Positions 4,362-6,895 of a DNA stretch of 6,895 bases are shown here, piece by piece. The stretch is taken from contig JAEMTM010000095.1 in the NCBI GenBank assembly GCA_016462305.1, positions 1 to 6,895 on the forward strand, given 5' to 3'. Position numbers and translations under genes: made by a program. Source of the stretch: Sphingomonadaceae bacterium. Lineage in GTDB: Bacteria > Pseudomonadota > Alphaproteobacteria > Sphingomonadales > Sphingomonadaceae. The notes beneath the pieces are model-generated. The model was not told where the DNA came from. It did not search any database and was given only the letters and a program-made list of their open reading frames with translations. Every line of letters starts with the position of its first letter. Position 1 is the first letter of the stretch.

Positions 4362-6895
4362 GCCGCCAGCTTTCTCAACACATAATGCAAGATTCCACCG
4401 TTCATGAAATATTCGATTTCGTTCGCGGTGTCGATGCGGCACAAAGTGTCGAAATTGAACGTTGAGCCGTCCTTGCGTGTGACCATCACGGTCACGGTCT
4501 GCCGAGGCTGAAGCCTTCCGACGCTGGTGATTGTGAAGCTATCATCGGCGGTTAGGCCCAAAGTGTTGCGGCTTTCACCGTCCATGAATTGCAGCGGTAA
4601 TACGCCCATGCCAACCAAGTTCGAACGGTGGATGCGTTCAAAGCTTTCGACGATGACGGCGCGGACGCCGAGTAGGTTGGTGCCCTTGGCGGCCCAATCG
4701 CGCGAAGAGCCGGTGCCATATTCCTTGCCGGCGATGACCACTAAGGGCGTGCCGTCGGCTTTATGCTTCATGGCGGCGTCGTAGATGGGCATGACTTCGC
4801 CATGGTAGCTGCTCATGCCGCCTTCGATGCCGGGGACCATTTCGTTTTTGATGCGGATATTGGCGAAGGTGCCGCGCATCATGACTTCATGATGGCCGCG
4901 CCGCGCGCCATAGCTGTTAAAGTCTGTTTTGCTAACCTGATGCTCTAAAAGAAACTTTCCGGCAGGGCTGTCCGCCTTTATGCTTCCGGCGGGGGAGATA
5001 TGGTCGGTGGTGATGGAATCGCCCAAGATCGCCAGCGGCTTTGCCTCGATGATGTCCATCACCGGCGCGGGCGTCATGCTCATCCCTTCGAAATAAGGCG
5101 GATTGGCGACATAGGTCGACCCGGCGCGCCATTGATAGGTGTCCGAACCTTCGACCTGAATTTTCTGCCAATGCGCATCGCCTTCATAGACCTTCGCATA
5201 GCGCGCGGTGAACATCGAACGGTCGATGTTTGCGGTCATGACATCATGCACCTCTTGGTTGGTGGGCCAGATGTCGCGCAGATACACGTCCGAACCGTCG
5301 GTCGCTTGCCCGATGGGCGTCGTGGTGAAGTCTTCGGTCACGGTGCCCTTCAACGCATAAGCGACCACCAAAGGCGGCGAGGCCAGGAAGTTCGCACGCA
5401 CATCGGGCGACACGCGGCCTTCAAAGTTGCGGTTGCCCGAAATGACGGAGGCAGCGACAATGTCATGGCCGTTAATCGCCGCCGAAATCGGCTCGGCCAA
5501 TGGCCCCGAATTGCCGATGCAGGTGGTGCAGCCATAGCCGACCAAGTTAAAACCAACCGCATCCAGATCCGCCGTCAGGCCCGCACGATCGAGATAATCG
5601 GTCACAACCTGTGACCCCGGCGCAAGCGATGTCTTCACCCATGGCTTGGGCCGCAAGCCAAAGGCATTGGCCTTACGCGCCACCAATCCAGCGGCCACCA
5701 ATACGCTTGGGTTCGATGTATTGGTGCAGCTTGTGATCGCGGCAATCACGACATCGCCGTCGCCAATATCATGCGTCTTGCCCTCAACCGCGACGCGCTT
5801 TGCGCTGTCATGCTTGTAGACGTTGATGAGGTCGTCATTGAACACATTGTCGACTTGAGTCAGGATGACCTTGTCCTGCGGCCGCTTGGGGCCAGCAAGC
5901 GAAGGCACCACCGATGCCATATCCAGCTCCAACGTGTCAGTGAAAATCGGGTCGGCCATATCGGCATAAGCCCAAAGCCCTTGTTCCTTGGCATACGCCT
6001 CTACAAGCGCAATCTGCGCCTCATCCCGGCCGGTCAGGCGCAGATATTGTATGGTCTTTTCATCAATGCCAAAAAAGCCACAGGTCGCGCCATATTCGGG
6101 CGCCATATTGGCCAATGTCGCCCGGTCGGCAAGGCTAAGCGACGCAAGGCCGGGGCCATAATATTCGACAAAGCGGCCAACCACGCCCTTGGCGCGCAGC
6201 ATTTGCGTTGCGGTCAACACAAGGTCGGTCGCGGTCACGCCCTCGGCCAATGCGCCGGTCAGCTTGAAGCCAACGACTTCGGGGATCAACATCGACACCG
6301 GCTGCCCCAGCATCGCGGCCTCCGCCTCAATCCCGCCCACGCCCCAGCCAAGGACGCCAAGGCCGTTGATCATCGTCGTATGGCTGTCGGTGCCCACGCA
6401 AGTGTCGGGGTAAGCGATGGTCGCGCCGTCAACGCCGGTGCTCGTCCAAACGGCCTGCGCAATATGCTCCAGATTGACCTGATGGCAAATGCCAGTGCCG
6501 GGGGGGACTGCCTTGAAATTATTAAGCGACTTGGAACCCCATTTCAAAAAGTCATAGCGTTCGGCATTGCGTTGATATTCGATTTCGACATTCTGCTCCG
6601 CCGCCTTGGGATGGCCGAATTCGTCAACCATGACGCTGTGGTCGATGACCAGATGGACAGGGACGAGCGGATTAATCTTCGACGGGTCCGCCTTCAACGC
6701 GGTCATCGCATCGCGCATCGCGGCCAGATCAACCACGCACGGCACGCCAGTAAAGTCCTGCAATAAAACGCGGGCAGGGCGATATTGAATTTCGCGGTCC
6801 GACTTTGCGTCTTTCTGCCAATCAATCAACGCCTGCACATCCTGCACCGACACGGTGAAGCCGCCATCTTCAAAACGGAGCAGATTTTCGAGCAA
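4358..6895 (-). CDS. acnA: Aconitate hydratase (AcnA type), N-terminus cut by the window edge
   Basis: A large [4Fe-4S] enzyme of the cytosolic TCA cycle that interconverts citrate and isocitrate through cis-aconitate. 845 residues are visible, starting at LLENLLRFEDGG. This normally lies about 45 residues into an AcnA/IRP-type protein of roughly 890-900, so the start codon lies beyond base 6895. Cluster ligands are C390 in SCTNTSNPS and C456 and C459 in GYGCTTCIGNSG (numbered from the first visible residue). Other family motifs are IDHSVMVD (84-91), VGTDSHTTMINGLG (167-180), the swivel-domain stretch LGDSITTDHISPAGSI (624-639), and KEYGTGSSRDWAAKGT (724-739) with the substrate-binding SSRDW. 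The motifs checked are intact, with no frameshift. It is convergent to the leucine operon and probably independently regulated; its promoter is outside the window. Confidence 0.97.
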   Translation of the reverse strand: MLENLLRFEDGGFTVSVQDVQALIDWQKDAKSDREIQYRPARVLLQDFTGVPCVVDLAAMRDAMTALKADPSKINPLVPVHLVIDHSVMVDEFGHPKAAEQNVEIEYQRNAERYDFLKWGSKSLNNFKAVPPGTGICHQVNLEHIAQAVWTSTGVDGATIAYPDTCVGTDSHTTMINGLGVLGWGVGGIEAEAAMLGQPVSMLIPEVVGFKLTGALAEGVTATDLVLTATQMLRAKGVVGRFVEYYGPGLASLSLADRATLANMAPEYGATCGFFGIDEKTIQYLRLTGRDEAQIALVEAYAKEQGLWAYADMADPIFTDTLELDMASVVPSLAGPKRPQDKVILTQVDNVFNDDLINVYKHDSAKRVAVEGKTHDIGDGDVVIAAITSCTNTSNPSVLVAAGLVARKANAFGLRPKPWVKTSLAPGSQVVTDYLDRAGLTADLDAVGFNLVGYGCTTCIGNSGPLAEPISAAINGHDIVAASVISGNRNFEGRVSPDVRANFLASPPLVVAYALKGTVTEDFTTTPIGQATDGSDVYLRDIWPTNQEVHDVMTANIDRSMFTARYAKVYEGDAHWQKIQVEGSDTYQWRAGSTYVANPPYFEGMSMTPAPVMDIIEAKPLAILGDSITTDHISPAGSIKADSPAGKFLLEHQVSKTDFNSYGARRGHHEVMMRGTFANIRIKNEMVPGIEGGMSSYHGEVMPIYDAAMKHKADGTPLVVIAGKEYGTGSSRDWAAKGTNLLGVRAVIVESFERIHRSNLVGMGVLPLQFMDGESRNTLGLTADDSFTITSVGRLQPRQTVTVMVTRKDGSTFNFDTLCRIDTANEIEYFMNGGILHYVLRKLAA

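Noticed and set aside
5000..5614. 204-codon open frame on the plus strand
   Set aside because: Antisense shadow of aconitase; composition is typical of reverse-strand GC frames.
5771..6766. Long open frame (331 codons) on the plus strand
   Set aside because: It lies wholly antisense to aconitase, whose motifs are unmistakable. The translation is rich in Arg, His and Gly and shows no domain; it is a GC-driven shadow.

Overview
The window looks like a chromosomal segment of an alphaproteobacterium, most likely of the Sphingomonadales. The grounds are moderate-to-high GC, the style of the short GC-rich hairpin repeats (CCTCCCCG...CGGGGAGG and GAGCCTGTC types, which I recognise from memory as common in sphingomonads), and typical alphaproteobacterial versions of the core enzymes. 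No rRNA, tRNA, CRISPR array or phage gene is visible.

Bases 1-4361, plus strand, hold the tail of what looks like a catabolic operon. The order is: a small DUF559 (Vsr-like, PD-(D/E)XK-type) nuclease gene (66-536); a biotin-dependent acyl-CoA carboxylase alpha subunit, best read as methylcrotonyl-CoA carboxylase (533-2395); a second, diverged DUF559 gene (2392-2970); a MaoC-family hydratase (2960-3418); and a CitE/HpcH-type beta-hydroxyacyl-CoA lyase (3510-4361). The metabolic genes fit leucine degradation: 3-methylcrotonyl-CoA is carboxylated to 3-methylglutaconyl-CoA, hydrated, and cleaved to acetyl-CoA and acetoacetate. The set MCC alpha + MaoC + CitE resembles the leucine locus of Mycobacterium tuberculosis (accA1, Rv2499c, Rv2498c), where a CitE-like lyase takes the place of classical HMG-CoA lyase. 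The carboxyltransferase subunit and acyl-CoA dehydrogenase expected with it would lie upstream, outside the window.

Bases 4358-6895, minus strand, hold aconitate hydratase (acnA), convergent to the operon and cut at its N-terminus by the window end. The two convergent genes share the palindrome TTAA as their stop codons.

The most interesting part is the two DUF559 genes. Each sits between inverted copies of a composite palindromic repeat (a GC-rich hairpin, then a second variable hairpin, then GGTGGAGGGG). Within each unit the outer repeats are perfect inverted copies (25 and 26 nt), while the loop and upper-stem sequence differs between the two units. The arrangement recalls REP/RAYT systems, but with a Vsr-like nuclease in place of the Y1 transposase. 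Both units sit in intergenic joints of one operon without damaging the flanking genes, and their reading frames overlap their neighbours' starts and stops, so they look adapted for operon insertion.
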